Assembly: GCF_037893015.1 (NCBI RefSeq)
Contig: NC_133662.1
Coordinates: forward strand, 207,153,778 to 207,217,777
DNA: 64,000 nucleotides
Direction: 5' to 3'
From: Macrotis lagotis
Taxonomy: Eukaryota > Chordata > Mammalia > Peramelemorphia > Peramelidae
The number at the start of each line of letters is the position of its first letter. Within the stretch, counting starts at the first letter, position 1. Below, piece by piece: positions 34,941 to 48,497 of the stretch. A program made the position numbers and the translations under genes. A model generated the notes under the pieces. The model saw nothing but the letters and a program-made list of their open reading frames with translations, was not told the DNA's origin and ran no database searches.

Positions 34941-36239
34941 TTCTTTTTGTCTGATTTGCTTGCAAATAATTAGATACTTTATTTATTAAGCGGAGTTTTT
35001 GTTGGCTTTGAATTTTGTCTTTTAAGGATTTCAATTTTGGTATTTAATTGAGTTTTTAATCTTTTTTTTTTAGCTAGCTTTGTTTTTTTTCCTAATTGTA
35101 TGACAAATCTATTTATCTGATCTTTCTTTGATTGTTCAAAATTTTTAGAGATATAATTTTTTTTCCTATGTACTACTTTGGTTGCCTCTCGATTTTTTGA
35201 TATATTGTCTCATTATTACATCATCTTTTATAAAATTATTAATTACTTCTCTGTTTTATTCTTTGAGTAACTCATTGTTTGTTAAGTAAATCCTTGCTTC
35301 AAAAGCCTTTTCTTTAATATAATTGCATTGTATTGTGATACATGAAAAATGTATTTAACATTTCTGCTTTTAAGCATTTGTTCTGAGAATTTCTTGTCAT
35401 CACAAAAGTGTGGTGATTTTTTTTGAAAGAGCCATACATAGTTGAAATGAATGTGTACTATTTTATTCATTCAGGATTCTTGAGGTCTATCATATATAAC
35501 TTTTCAAAGACTTCATTTTAGTTTGATTTGTTTTGGATGTTTTGCTATATAGATTTAAGCCCAAGAGATATAAATTTGTTGTTGTTTAGTCATTTTTAGT
35601 CACATTCAAATTTTGTGACTCCCATTTGGGATTTTCTTGGCAAAGGTATTGCTATTTCCTTCTTTAGCTCATTTTACAGATGAGGAAGCTGAGGTTAATA
35701 GGTTCAGTGATTTTGCCTAGGTTCACACAATGGCTTAAACCTGAATTGAATTCATGTATTCTTGAGAATAGGTCCATTGGTCAAGGTGATTGCACCACCT
35801 AGCTTTCCATGCAATTTGGAGTTCCTCCCTATTATAGTTTTTCTTTCTATTTCTTGTTAATGGTTTAAAATTCATTAATTATTCATTTAAATAATTTAAA
35901 TGCTATTCCATTTGTTGTAAGTTTAGAATTTATATTGATTCATTATTTCTAGAGCTTTACATATTTATCTTTTTTGCTATTGTTTTGTCTTGTTTTGATT
36001 ATAATTCCTAACTTCTTTTTTTACTCTAAAGTGTCACTGATTTTTCTCTGTGCTCTTGTTTTAACTCTCCGTCTTTGTTTCAAGTGTGTTTCTAATAAAT
36101 AAATTACTATGAGATTATACATTCTAATACATCCTTTCTTCTTATATTTTCTTCATAGTGATAATAGCTATTTGTTTATTTCCCTCCATTCTATTCTCTT
36201 TTTACTTTATATTCTCTTTGCTCCCTAATTCTTCTTTAG
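34941..36239 (-). mobile_element. Ancient L1-like ORF2 region, antisense, split by a SINE
   Basis: 'tttttagagatataatttttt', 'atgtactactttggttgcct' and 'attgcattgtattgtgatac' resemble antisense L1 ORF2 text conserved across mammals. Very diverged. A MAR1-like SINE lies at 35577-35808. Confidence 0.45.
35577..35808 (-). mobile_element. MAR1-like SINE, antisense
   Basis: 'gttgttgtttagtcattttt', 'gggattttcttggcaaag', 'ctcattttacagatgaggaa' and 'gcaccacctagct' are the reverse complement of the MAR1 order. Confidence 0.85.
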
Positions 36240-36252
36240 GAATTCATTTAGA

Positions 36253-36393
36253 GGGGCAGTTAGGTGGCACAGTGGATAGAGCACTGGCCTTGGAGTCAGA
36301 AGGACCTGAGTTCAAATTTGACCTCAGACACTGCCTAACTGTGTGACTTTGGGTAAGTCACTTAGCCCCACTGCCTTGAATAAATTAAAAAAA
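36253..36393 (+). mobile_element. Short tRNA-headed SINE (WSINE1-like) with target-site duplication
   Basis: 'ggggcagttaggtggcacag' to 'cactgccttgaat' plus an A tail. Flanks 'gaattcatttaga' (36240-36252) and 'gaatttatttaga' (36395-36407). Confidence 0.93.
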
Positions 36394-36407
36394 AGAATTT
36401 ATTTAGA

Positions 36408-36926
36408 TTAAAAGATTCTGGGAAGATGGTAGAATAAGTCAGAAAATTCCAAGCTCTCCCAGATTTCCTTCATACATAAGACAGAGTGAAGGTACAGCAT
36501 CAAAAATAAACAAGAGTTGGGACAGAACAATAGTCTTTCTGTAACAATCAGAGGAGAATGAAAGATGCTATGTCCAGCTGAACTGCCAAGAACTTATCCA
36601 CAAGGAGAAGGAGTCCAGTGAGTGCAGAGACACTGCTGGCTGTGGGCACTTACTGAGTTCCTGGTCTTGGTTCCAGCCAGACCAGAGAAATGAAGATAAT
36701 AGTCACTGCGGGGCTCACAGGGAATAAGAACTTTTTAGCATAAGATGCTGAGGGATCATAGCTGTGGCTTAGAGGGAAAAGAAGTAAAAACATTAGGTCA
36801 AGGACAAAGCATAAAAGATAAGAACTTAAGGCCAGAGGAACCATCCTTACACTCTAAGACTAAATGTCAATAGAATGGTAAGCTGATAAAAATTAGAATG
36901 TAGATAAATTAGATAGACAGACATAT

Positions 36927-36985
<59 letters not shown>

Positions 36986-38830
36986 GAATGGAGCAATGGA
37001 GAAAAAGCCCAAACATTTTTTGACTGGAGGAGGATAATATTCAGAAGCAACAACAACAACAACAAAAAACTTCTCCTACCCACAAAATATTATATCAAAT
37101 GTTTAGCTATGCAAAAAGAATTCATGGAAGAAATCAAAAAAGAATTTAAAAATCAAATAATAGAGATTGAGGAAAATTTCTAAAATATATCAGAACAATC
37201 CAAAAAATAGGAAGATTATGAAAAGTAAGTCAACCAACTGGAAAAGGAGTTTCAGAATCTTAAAAAAAAATAACTCGTTGAAAATTAGAATTGGGCAAGG
37301 GGAAACCATGAAGTCGTAAGAAGCCAATAAATAATAGAACAAATTATAAAGAATAAAAAAAAGATAAGGATGTGAACTATCACAGAAGGAAATAAAAGAA
37401 TAGATTAGGAAGAGAAAACATAAAAATAATCAAACTACCTGGAAAGCTATGATCAATAAAAAATAATCTTGATGAAATAACACAAGAAATAGTTTTAGAA
37501 AAATATTCTGAAGGATAAAAATGATATATTAGAAATAGAGAAAAATCCACTGATGACCATCTTAATGTGATCTTAGGAGGAAAAGCTATAAGAATATCAT
37601 CATTAAATTTTGAAGTCTCAGGTTAAGGAAATATATGAGCAACAAGAAAAAATAAAAACAAAGTAATTCAGATAGAGCAGAGTCACAATTAGAATTATAC
37701 AAAACCTAGTAGTGGTTAAAGTAAAATATTGCAAGTCTCGGAATATTACATATTGAAGAGGAAATGAATTGAGATTGTGGTCGAAAATAGTATACTCCAC
37801 AAAGTTAAGCAATATCTAGAATTAAAAAAATAGATATTCAATGAATTGCCAGACTTCCATAATTTTTATACAAAAGATCTCATCTTAATAGAAAATTTGA
37901 CATTCAAGATTGAAGAAAAATATGTTAAAGATTAAAGGCTAATTATAAGGGACTCAAAAAGGAAACATTGTTTACTATTATACCTGGAAATGTAAACACA
38001 TATCTTATATTGTCATTAGTAATTGAGTAATTTGGAGTAGAACTGTGTAGGATGAGATTCATAAAAAAACAAAATTGTACAGAAAGAGATCAAGAGTGAT
38101 TATCTCAGAAATTAGGTGAGAGAGGAAGAACTGATAAAACTCAACTAGATGAAGGAGAAGAAGAGCTATCCTCATCAGAAATGAGTTTGAAAAAGGAACA
38201 ATATATGCATTTCATGAAAGGTTTAAAAGTCTTCTGAATTCAGCATGCACTTCAAGAAAGATGTAAAAACTTTCTCAAATCAGAAAGAACTAAGAGGATA
38301 AGGGAATAGGATAAGGATGAGATTATAGAATGGTGTGTGGATTATTGGGAATGGGATAAGGAGGAAATAGCATATGCATTTGGAAGGATACCAAAGTCTT
38401 CTTAATCTCAGATAGAAAAAAGAGGGCAAGGCGTAGAGCATAGGAAAGCCTTCTTAGAGAAGGTGATATTTATTAAGGAATAGGAAGGTAAGGTAGCATA
38501 TAGAGGCAATGCAGAAGAGTGCAATGGAAGGAATAAGGATGAAAAGGAAGGTGAGAATAATGAGGAGGAAAATGAACAAGTAATTATAGCTTAGACTGTA
38601 TGCTATCCACCTTCAGAGAAACAGAGGACAAGTGGAAATTAACACAGTACAATCTTGCATTTAGGCATATGAAAGTCTATGTGGATATGATTATACTTAT
38701 CTATATATGCATGTAATGTTAATATGTGTGCATATGTTTTATATTTATGTATGTATGAATGTATTCATACAGATGTGTTTAATTGTAGCCTTCTGGAGGG
38801 AGGAATGGAAAAAAATAAAGTAAAAAGTTC
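36408..38830 (+). mobile_element. Old L1/HAL1-like element, sense, 5' end and ORF1 region
   Basis: The head 'gattctgggaagatggtaga' is an L1 5' start. The 5' UTR follows, then ORF1-like text from about 37.1 kb ('KEFMEEIKKEFKNQIIEIEE', then stops), and an A-rich end near 38.81 kb. No ORF2 text is recognised, so it may be an ORF1-only (HAL1-type) element. Many stops. Confidence 0.5.
36922..36984 (+). repeat. (GATA)n microsatellite
   Basis: About 14 GATA/TAGA units with imperfect leading units. Confidence 0.95.
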
Positions 38831-38979
38831 ATAGCAGAGAACAAAAGAAAATCTACAAGGAATCAAGGAAAAGACACAACTTGAATGTAATATGTCGTAT
38901 TTATTATAGATGTTTTCTTGAAACACAAATTTAATCTTTTATGTTGAATCTTTTCATGTTCTGCTGTGTACATGACATT

Positions 38980-41405
38980 CTTTTCTTTTCTTTTGTATTT
39001 AAATTTAAATTTGTTTAGATAAAGACTAATTTATCATTAATCTATACTTCTTATTCTCCAATTACCCTTCTCTCCTTTTCTCTCATTTTCCCATTGAAGG
39101 AAATACATTTCTGTATCCAACTCAGTTTGGGTGGGTGTGAGTGAATGTATGTTTGTGAGTGAATTTGTCCCCATTCCTTTGACCATTCCATATGAGAATG
39201 AGCTTGAAGTGTTGTCAGTTTTCTCTGCTTCTTTCTCCTTGTTTGTATAGACTTCTTTTTTGGTATCCCAAATATGTGAGATAATTTCATCTTCCTTCTC
39301 TCCTTCAAACCCCAGCATATTCAATTTCTTCTCTCCATTTTTTTAAGAATCAATAAAATTCAACAAAAATACTCCCATGCCTTCTCCTTAATTAAATACC
39401 TCAGTTGCCACTGATGATGACAGAGTTTTGAAGGGATGAATGTTTCATTTCTCCCATTTTAAGATGTAACAAAAGAGTTTAAACTGGTTTAGTCCCTCAT
39501 GATGTATGTCTGCATTTCAAAATTTCTACTCAGAATTTTTTTGATCAAGCATGTCAATAGAGACTTTATTTCATTAAAAAATCCATTTTCCTCCCATAGG
39601 ATTATAGTCTTGTTTTGAGCAGTAAGTTATATTTGTTAAGGTAGACCTATATAGGTGTAGGTAAGCCTTTTTTTTGTCTTCTGGAAAAATTGTAATCCTC
39701 AAAACTCACCACACCCTTGTGGTGATGGCTGCTAAGTTGTGTGTGAACCCGACTCTGGGTACTTGGTACTAGAATTCTTTCGTGTTAACTGGTTTCAGGG
39801 CTGTTAAAAATTTTGATCTGAAAGATTTGTATTTTTAACCTTAGTATTTCTGTGCATTTTTGTTTGTCTTTTAGGAAGTGACTGATGGAGTCTTCGTGTT
39901 TTATTTTTGCCTCTGGTTCTAATAGATCAGAACAGTTTTCTTTATGATTATTGAAATAAAACATTTCAATTCTTTTTCTTTTGGTCATGATTTAGGTATT
40001 ACAATGATCTTAAAATTATCTCCATTCAATGTATTTGCTAAGTCAGTTGATTGCTATAAGAAACCTTATAATTTGTTCTAATTTTCTTTTTTTTAAATTG
40101 TATCAATATTTGTCCCATGAAATCATTATCTGTTATTTGATTAATTCAAGTTTTCAAAGAGTTTTCCTTTATCTCTTTGTGTCTACTTTTTTATATTTTG
40201 TTCAAACTACTAATTCAATTTCCAAGCCTTTCTTACAAAACTGTCATTTATTTTCCCATTTTTTCTACTAATCTCATTTTTAGAGTCTAAAAAAAATTTA
40301 TTATTAGGTCTTTTTAAAAATTCTTGCTTTATCTTTCTTAGGAATTCTATTTTAACTTTTGCCTAACCCAGTTTTTTCTTTGAGTATTTGTTCATAAATA
40401 TTTTGGAATAGTTATTGTCTAGATAATATGTTTTGAACCTCAATTCCAGCATGATAGCTCTTCAAAGTAGAATTATTTGTTACAGTTCATTCCTCCAGGC
40501 TACTTCCTGACTTTGAAAGTGATGTTATGTGCACTTCTAAAGGAGGGAGGGGGATGACTGAGATGGACCTTGGTTATCTTTGGACCCTGTGATGATTTCT
40601 TGAAGAATTAAATAATGTATTATTTCAGGATGTTGGAACAGTTAAGAATAGGGATATTTAGCTTTTCTGATCTCCTTAATTACTGTGATCTAGGGAATTT
40701 GATTTCAGTTTTCTCTTAATATAAGTAAGCTCTGCAAGTTTTCAACTCATATCTGTATAACGTCTGTGTGAAATCCTCATTGGGTAGCTCCTGCTTAAAA
40801 GTTCCAGTGACTGTGGCTTGAGTTATACATCATTAGCTAGTTGAAAGGCATGGTTTGTTCTGAGAGTCCAAACTCCCTTTGATCTAATATTTCTATCTTT
40901 ATTAGGTGTTAAATTGAGCTTATGGTAGAATTGAAAACCTGAATCACCCTTGACTAGCTTCTATTTGCTTATGAACTCATTCTTAGCTTAGTTCATAAAG
41001 CTCTACACTCTAATATGCTATCTCTACATGAAGGTCCCCTTTCCAGCTCTCACTAGATCTGTCATCTGTGAGGCTGTAGTAAATAAGAGAGCTGCCACTT
41101 GGAGCCTATTACCAACTCCTACACAAGTCAAGTTCTCTCTAGGATGACTCCTTGCTACAATGAACTGTTTATCTTCTATTAGTCCAGTTATCCATGGACA
41201 GACCTAATCCCCAGTGTGCATAGACTCCTCTGTTTCTCTATTCTAATCTGGCTAGAGCAATGAATCAGTGTGATTTAATTTTTCTTGAAGTTCCTAGTCA
41301 GGACTTGGTCTGATGTACTTTCTAGATCTTTTTGAGTGGGTTGTGCTGAACAAAGAACATGGGTTATACTTCTTGTTTCTCTATCATCTTGCCAACTGTC
41401 TCCCA
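38980..41405 (-). mobile_element. Old L1/HAL1-like element, antisense, ORF1 and 5' UTR
   Basis: ORF1-like antisense text at 39.8-40.4 kb ('ttggtcatgatttaggtatt', 'aagtcagttgattgctataa') leads into a 5' UTR. It ends at the head motif in reverse, 'tctctatcatcttgccaact', near 41.4 kb. It faces the sense element at 36408 tail to tail. Confidence 0.5.
39785..39988 (-). pseudogene. L1 ORF1p fragment
   Basis: The 67-residue frame contains 'HKENCSDLLEPEAKIKHEDS', close to the conserved ORF1p RRM-to-C-terminal linker ('IIKENCPDLLEPE.KIEIER'). It diverges afterwards. Degenerate and not functional. Confidence 0.6.
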
Positions 41406-44342
41406 TCCCTAGCTTTCCCCAATTAATCTAATTCACATTTACTTCTGCCTTATTTCAAACCCTATCCCTGGAAATGCATTTTTCATTTAGTTTAAGATTT
41501 AATTATTTTCATTAATATTAATCTTTTACTCTTTTCTCTCAAAAAGATGAGGAAAATATTGACTTTTGGAGGAGGTGGGGATTGGGTGTGTTCATACCTA
41601 TAGGAAACATCTGTGAGGGAACTCCTCCAACAAATGCAAATTGGATTATACTTCTAGACACTTGTCCAGGGTCTTTGAAAAGTTGACTGATTTAATACAG
41701 GGTCACACAGTCAATATTTATAAGGGCATGGGCTTGAACTTGGTTCTTCCATATAACAAGGACAACTCTGTCCCATATACCATGCTACTTTTACTGACAG
41801 AAGATAGTTGCTTTTTTGTTATCCACATTTAAGATTTATTCAAAGGAATCAAAGGATAGAATAGTGAAGGCACCCCAATTATTTGCAGTGTTATTAATAA
41901 ATCCCAGATAAAAGAGAGATTCTTGAAGGGGCACCTCACCTCTAATCAATTCTCATGCAAGTGAGAACAAGGGTATACTTTTCGCCCCATTTGCATGCCA
42001 TTCCTTTGTTCTCTAAAAGGAGGGTATCTATTTGTACAATAACTGGGGGGTGAGTGCCTTTTGTAAAAAGGTATAACAAGAATATTATCTCATCTGTATG
42101 TCGCTTGGAACACAACTATGTCGTTATTTTATTTTCCTTGTAACCCCTAACATAGTGCCAAGGAGTTTCCTGGTAGCCATCCAGTGAAACTTTGTTAATT
42201 GCACATAACCTTGAAATATTTCCTCTAAACAGTCAAATAGAACAACTTTTAAGCTTAGTTAGTACCAAAAAGGAATTCAATTGATTTCCATTTCATACAT
42301 ATTATGGTTTGAACTATAGTTTTGTGTCCCCTTAATCAACCCCACTTTAGACATTTACAATTTTCTGATGGGCAATCTGCCTCTTATAGTTGAACTAATC
42401 TACTTCTGCTCTAAGCAAGAAAAGATACCTGAAAACAAGAAAGAGAAAAATGACCCCAGGATGAAAGACTTATTTCTAACCTATTCTTTTATTTCTTTTT
42501 CCACTTGTGTCTTCCCTGTTCTCTAGCTCTTTGCCTTGCAGATATATTTATAATAATAAATTACTACTTTTCCCAAGCTTCCCATGAGTTGACCTTCCCA
42601 AATTCATCTTCCTTTCAAATCATCTTTGCTCTTTTTAATTGGTGGACTATTTTGACATTCATATTTTGTTTCAAAAGAAATAAAACTGTAATATTGTTCA
42701 TAGCATATCAGACTGTCGGGTGCTTCTATGGGCAAAGACATTTCAATATGCCACTTTCACTAGCACCGCTTGTGCCCAAACATTTCATCTTGGCCTTCTT
42801 CCTTCCATAGCTTCTGTTTCTATGTGACTTATTCCAATTGAGATTTGAAATGTTTTCAATATCACTGTGGCATTTCTTTCAACCCCATATATTCATGATA
42901 CCTCTTTCCCCTGTTACGTTGCTATACTTAAAGGAGATGTAATGCATACATTGCATCTCTTTCTCTGTCTCTCTGTCTTCCTCTCTCTTTTCTTTTTTTT
43001 CTCTCTCCTTTTTTCAGCATCAGTGAGGGGTAGAAGTTTGAAATTTATTAATTGATAAAGAATAATTTCACTAGTTATACTTTCTACTATGTATTTCATT
43101 TTAGACAGCAGTGTTCTTAATTCTTCAGAAAAATAGAGGTAACTGAACCCCAACAGGAATCAAGATTAAGGAAGATGTAATAACAAAAAAAATATATATG
43201 CATATGCCTCCTAGAAACTGATTTGACCTGTCTGAGCCACAAATACTTTCTATAAAAAAAATGTGTGGAGCATTGTCTGTGGATCATTTTTCGATTGTTG
43301 GAGATGAAAATCCTGTTGATAAATGCTAATAGTTTCCAGGGATCTACTAATAAGAGTCTTTTCAATATATTGAAATTCAGTAAATATTAAGTGGAAGGGA
43401 ATTTTTGCCACTAGATTCTTTTGATCAACATTTTCCCTTTTTTTAATATCTCCCTCTCTTTTCATTCGAACCAAATACCTCATTCCACATTCACAATGTT
43501 ATTTGGGTCCCAAGGTTTTTTCTTATGAAAACTGTCCAAACTACCCAATATAGTTAGTACTTCTTGGAGCTAGCAGCCTCCTTGTCACATGAGTACTATG
43601 ACAGTGGCTGAAAAGGAGAAACTTAATGATTCCCATCTGATCAAAAGATCTCCCATGAAAATGAGAGAGTAAGTGTATCTCTATGGGTGTGAAATGGGTT
43701 GCTAAATAGCATTCAAGTGATATGATTAAAAAGACAACTTCTTGTCATTAGCAGGATGCACAATCTATATCTAATTGGATTTATTCATTGTACTGCCAAA
43801 TGGAGCTCATAGGGACATTAGAACTGGCATAAAATTCTGTGAAATTAAACATTAAGTTAGTAGGAGATGTTCCAAAGTGAACACATAGTATTGAGCACAA
43901 AGCTGTGGAAGTTTGGAAACAAAAAATACTATATTGGAGACTGGCAGAAAGTAAATCATGCTATTGTATGGGGTTAGTTACTAGGAAATATCAAAGTTGA
44001 AAAGAGAAGTGTGGGCATTTTATTATGTGGATCCATGAAGTCTAAAGGTATGTATGTAACTGTATGTCTATGTATTCCTACATATACAAGTTTATATGCA
44101 AATATGTATATATACATAATTGTACACATGTGGACTTCCATATAATTTTTCTAGACATGCATGGGCCTTTATGTACATCTATGTGTGAACCTACACAGGC
44201 ACATGCATAGAGAGATGCATACAGTGCACTATATATATATATATATAGCTGTAGATATGTAGAAACACATGAACACACACATGCACATAAATATATATAT
44301 ATATATATATATATTATATGCACATGATATGATATGGTATAG
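41406..44342. other. Unassigned, with one Ther-2-like scrap and TA tracts
   Basis: About 2.9 kb without a gene. A possible Ther-2/MIR3-type copy lies at 41600-41790 ('acagggtcacacagtcaata', 'ttgaacttggttcttcc'). (TA)n tracts occur at 44230-44248 and 44285-44313. A C/T-rich run spans 42950-43015. Confidence 0.4.
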
Positions 44343-45829
44343 CTGTTGTCCTTTGTTCTTGAAGAAAACCAAAAGGACTTCACTATTTTAGAGGCTTGCA
44401 ATGTGTCTCACTGTGACTGCTCAGACCAATACAAGCTTGGAATGCTCGAATGCTCTCCTACAGGTTGGGCACAAATAGACAATGTGAACAACAGAGGGAA
44501 ATCTCTAAACCTGCACATCTCAAGGTTCCTTTAAGCTACTGCTATTCTGTTTTGTTCATAGAACACAGCATTCTGTCTGATAAAGATATGCCATGTGGAC
44601 TGCTCCTGTGCCTTTGTCTTCCATGTTGCACAAACAGTTCTGAAATTCTTAAGAGATTATCTTATTAGTGTCCTTGTAGCACTTTTTTTGACCCCTCTCT
44701 GAGTGCTTGGCCTTTGTAAGTTCTCCTATACACTCTTTTTAGCAAGCATACATTTGGCATTCAAACAATGTGGCCAGCCCATCAGAGTTGTCCTCTCTAC
44801 AGCAGAATTGGGATGCTTGGCAGTTTAGTTGGAAAAAGGACCTCAGTATTTGTTTCTTATCCTGATAGTGATTTTCAGAATCTTCCTAAGACAATTCAAA
44901 TGGAAGTGATTCAGTTTCTTGGCATAGTGCTGAACAGATTTCACAGATGTACAAAAATGAGGTCAGCACAATGACTCTAGACTTTCGATTTGGTAAGTCC
45001 ATCTAAAACTTCTTTCTCATACCTTCCTTCACAAACTTTGAACTGGTTCTGGCAATACATACATCAAACTCATTATCAATGTGTTTCTATTTGGAAAGTA
45101 TACTGTCAAGTTAAGTGACCTTTTCCACAGTATTCAATGCTTCTCCTTTTGCTGTAACCAAAAGTTCCACATATGGATGGTATGGTGCGGGTTGATGGAA
45201 CATTTCTGTGTTTTCTCCATGTTAATTGTTAGGCTAAAATTAGTACAAGCAGCAGAGAATCAATCCATAAGCTTCAGACACCAAATGAGTACACAATCTT
45301 CTGCCAACAGAAAATCATGCACCATCACTTCCTCTATTTCTTGGCTTGTAAACATTTCAAGTTGAAGAATTTATCTTCAGTGAGGTAATTGGTCTTGATA
45401 GCATGTTTATCCTCATTGAAGACTTTTGATAACATGGCTGTAAACATCATGCTAAAAAGTTTGGGAGCAAATAGAGAGCTTTCTTTCACTCCATGGGTGA
45501 CTTGGATAGTAGGAAAGTATCATCCACTATCTAGAACTTGAACAAGTGAATTGTGATGAAATTGACATAGAGTATTGATGAGCTTTTCCAGCAACCACAT
45601 TTGGACATAATTTTTCATAACACCTCAAGACTCACAGTAGCAAAGACTGTGGTTAGAATTAAATGGATTGAATGTACACTTCTTTTCTTTCTGCTCCTGG
45701 CATTTCTTCCAGAATTTTCAGGCAGCATACACCCTATCTATTATTCCTTGTCCTTTTCTGAAGCCACATTGACTCTCAGGTAGATAACTATGTTCCAGGT
45801 GAATAGTTGGTCTATTAAGAAGGACTCTG
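44343..45829 (-). mobile_element. RTE-like LINE, 3' end to reverse transcriptase, antisense
   Basis: The 3' tail in reverse ('ctgttgtcctttgttcttga') is followed by long stretches of antisense coding text ('ggcattcaaacaatgtggcc', 'ttagttggaaaaaggacctc', 'gaaaatcatgcaccatcact'), then an RT motif at 45718-45829. The RT has 'LPESQCGFRKGQGIIDRVYAA', a typical non-LTR RT pattern. The clade name rests on recall; the RT homology itself is clear. An L1 splits it at 45830. Confidence 0.75.
45718..45829 (-). pseudogene. Non-LTR reverse transcriptase fragment
   Basis: The minus-strand residues 'TIHLEHSYLPESQCGFRKGQ' followed by 'GIIDRVYAA' match the conserved RT block ('LPE.QCGFRKGRGT.D.IFAAR') that precedes the first catalytic Asp. 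Frameshifts and stops surround it. Confidence 0.8.
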
Positions 45830-46456
45830 AAAAAGGGTAAAAATAATACTTGTACAAAAATATTTATAGCAGCCCTGTTTGTGGTGGCAAAGAATTGGAA
45901 ATCCAGTAAATGTCCTTCAATTGGGGAATAGCATAGCAAACTGTGGTATATGTACGTCATGGAACACTATTGTTCTATTAGAAACCAGGAGGGATGGGAT
46001 TTCAGGGAAACCTGGAGGGATTTGCATGAACTGATGCTGAGTGAGATGAGCAGAAGCAGAAAAACACTGTACACCCTAACAGCAACATAGGAGTGATGTT
46101 CAAGCTTGAAGGACTTGCTCATTCCATCAGTGCAATTTTGGGCTGTCTGCAAAGGAGAGTGCCATCTGTATCCAGATAAGGAGCTGTGGAGTTTGAACAA
46201 AGTGCAAGGACTATTCCCTTTAATTTAGGGGAAAAAAACCAGATAGCTTATTGTCTGATCTTGTTACCTCTTAAACTTCTCTTTAAGGATATGATTTCTC
46301 TCTCATCATACCCAATTTGGATCAAGGTACAACATGGAAACAAAATAAAGACTGACAGAGTGCATTCTGTGGGGGGGGGGAGGGAAGCAAGATTGGGGAA
46401 AAAATGTAAAACTCAAATAATGTCTTTAATAAAAATAAATTTAAATTTAAAAAAAA
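45830..46456 (+). mobile_element. 5'-truncated L1 3' end, sense, with target-site duplication
   Basis: 'aaatatttatagcagccctg' and 'aaagaattggaaatccagta' are the ORF2 C-terminal region. The 3' UTR ends 'aaaatgtaaaactcaaataatg' plus poly(A). The duplication 'aaggactctg' lies at 45820-45829 and 46457-46466. It splits the RTE-like LINE. Confidence 0.92.
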
Positions 46457-46466
46457 AAGGACTCTG

Positions 46467-47440
46467 GAAAGAACCTTACCATTAATGATTAAGCAAGAAA
46501 TCTCTCTGTGATTGTCATGGGACAATCTATTTCCTTTGTCTTATAGAGATGGACAATGGAGACATCCTTGAAAACTAAGAGATAACATACTCATGCCTTA
46601 TAACCTGGAAAATTTCAGTCAACTTTTATATGAACAATAGGTCCTCCCCCACCCCCATCTTGTGAATCTCAGTTGGAATAGAATCAACCCCAGGCCTTTA
46701 CCATATGAAAGGAACCCAATAGCATTCAAAACCTTTTTTTTTTCATTTGGAACTTCAGCTAGGAACAGATTCATTTCAACCTGAGGAAAAATGGTCAATG
46801 GTCTCAGCATTAATTGATTGAGAATGGATTCTATGAAAGAGTATAGCCTATCTCTCTAAGATCATATCCCTATCACTAATCCATATGACTCCATCAGCAC
46901 TGAGTAGTTGAGATGCATCAAAGTCTTTGGCCCATAAACAGACTTCAGGGCATCATAAGCTGTGTTTAATTTTTACTGTAATATAAAACTAAATTTCCTC
47001 TGCCTTCTTTATGAATCAAGAATCCTGCATTCATCTAAGCTTTGCTTACACTTTACTTTCTATGAAATTAAATACTGCCTTCTTAGAGATGGATTTACAA
47101 TCTGGCTGATAAAACCAGTGGAGTTCTCATTTTTCATTTACCAACTTCTCTATTTTCCTTTCTTTTTCATCAAGGCAGTCTTGATGTATATGTGTGTTCT
47201 GATCCATATGAACAAATGCAGTACTGTACATCAACTCTGAAAGCTGCCTGCTCTTTTATTGCTCCACTGTTGCCTACTGTGTGTTGGCTCTACTTTCTAG
47301 AGTTAGCAACAAACTGTTCTAGGTCACAGATATGCTCTAACCTCTTAAGATTAATTATTCTGGTAGATATTTTGTCTTGGGGTTACCACCATTGTTGAAG
47401 TTGAATATGAATGTTTAGCTTGGAGAGGATAAATCTATGA
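46467..47440 (-). mobile_element. RTE-like LINE resumed, upstream RT and endonuclease side
   Basis: 'gagatggacaatggagacat', 'gaatctcagttggaata', 'cccataaacagacttcaggg', 'aaggcagtcttgatgta' and 'agcttggagaggataaatct' keep the order of the element's antisense coding text past the L1 insertion. Degenerate. Confidence 0.55.
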
Positions 47441-48497
47441 CTTACTATATATATATACTCTTAGATTTTCATTTGGACTCAGGGATTTGGGACTTTTGCT
47501 TTGCTTTAAAATGTGAAAATTTAGAAAAAAATACTTTTTTTCTTTTGGTATAAAAGACTAAATTATTTCCCACAAATTATCTCTGCAAGATCAAGCTCTT
47601 CATGGATTGGTACATTTGTTTTGCTGTGTTTTTGTTGTTTATTTGTTTGCTTGTTTTAACAAAAGAGCTCCTGAAGTAGTCAATGCAGCCTGAAGTAGTT
47701 CATCTGCATCTTCAACAAATCATTCACAAAAATGTGACTCTGATTCTGTATTGTCATGCAAAGTTGAATCTGAGGGTTTTGTTTAATTGATTTCCCATGA
47801 CAAAAATTTACTATTTTTCCTCTTCAACTTTAATAGAAAACTGTTATCATAATAATATAGCAAATTCATATCTTGAAGACTATGACAATAGAACAATTTT
47901 TTGTAGCATACCCTAGCAAGCTAAAAAGCTTTCCAAAACTAATATGACAATAGAATGAATTTTTAGCTAAGTTCAGAGAGCCTAATCAAAAGGATATTGA
48001 TTACCAAAGGATTAATGATTTGCTTATGTGACTTAAGAAAATTCACTAAAATATTAAAAAGTTATTTTTCATTCCATAAACATTAGCTATTTACCAGGCA
48101 TCATGTCAAGAGCCAAGGATACAAAGAAAGGTCAAAGACATCTTCTGCTGGGAAACATCTCATAATCTAAAAGAGAAGCAAAATGAAAAGAATTATGTTC
48201 CAACAAGAATTATATAGGATAAATTGGAAATAGTTTATCTATCTATATTAAGCATTCTTTCTATACTCCACTTCTTAGCTGACAAATTTATTTTCATGAG
48301 GCATTTCATTCGTTTTACCTCTACTCAAGTTTGAATTCTATTTTTTAATTTAGTTTTATTTTTATATCTACAGCTATTTATTTTTTCTCTCCTTATTTCA
48401 CAAGAAAAGAAATATCAAAAAAGGAAACTATTGTCACAAAGTAGAATAGTTGTTCCTATTACTTCTTGTATCAAATATAAGCAACTCTTTAATGATT
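47441..48497. other. Mostly unassigned; L2 3' scrap
   Basis: No gene. An antisense L2 3' end occurs at about 48075-48240 ('accaggcatcatgtcaagag', 'aggatacaaagaaaggtc'). Confidence 0.45.

Noticed and set aside
44078..44401. 107-residue minus frame with Cys/Tyr/Ile-rich stretches
   Set aside because: It overlaps TA/TG-rich microsatellite sequence, and its composition explains the open frame.
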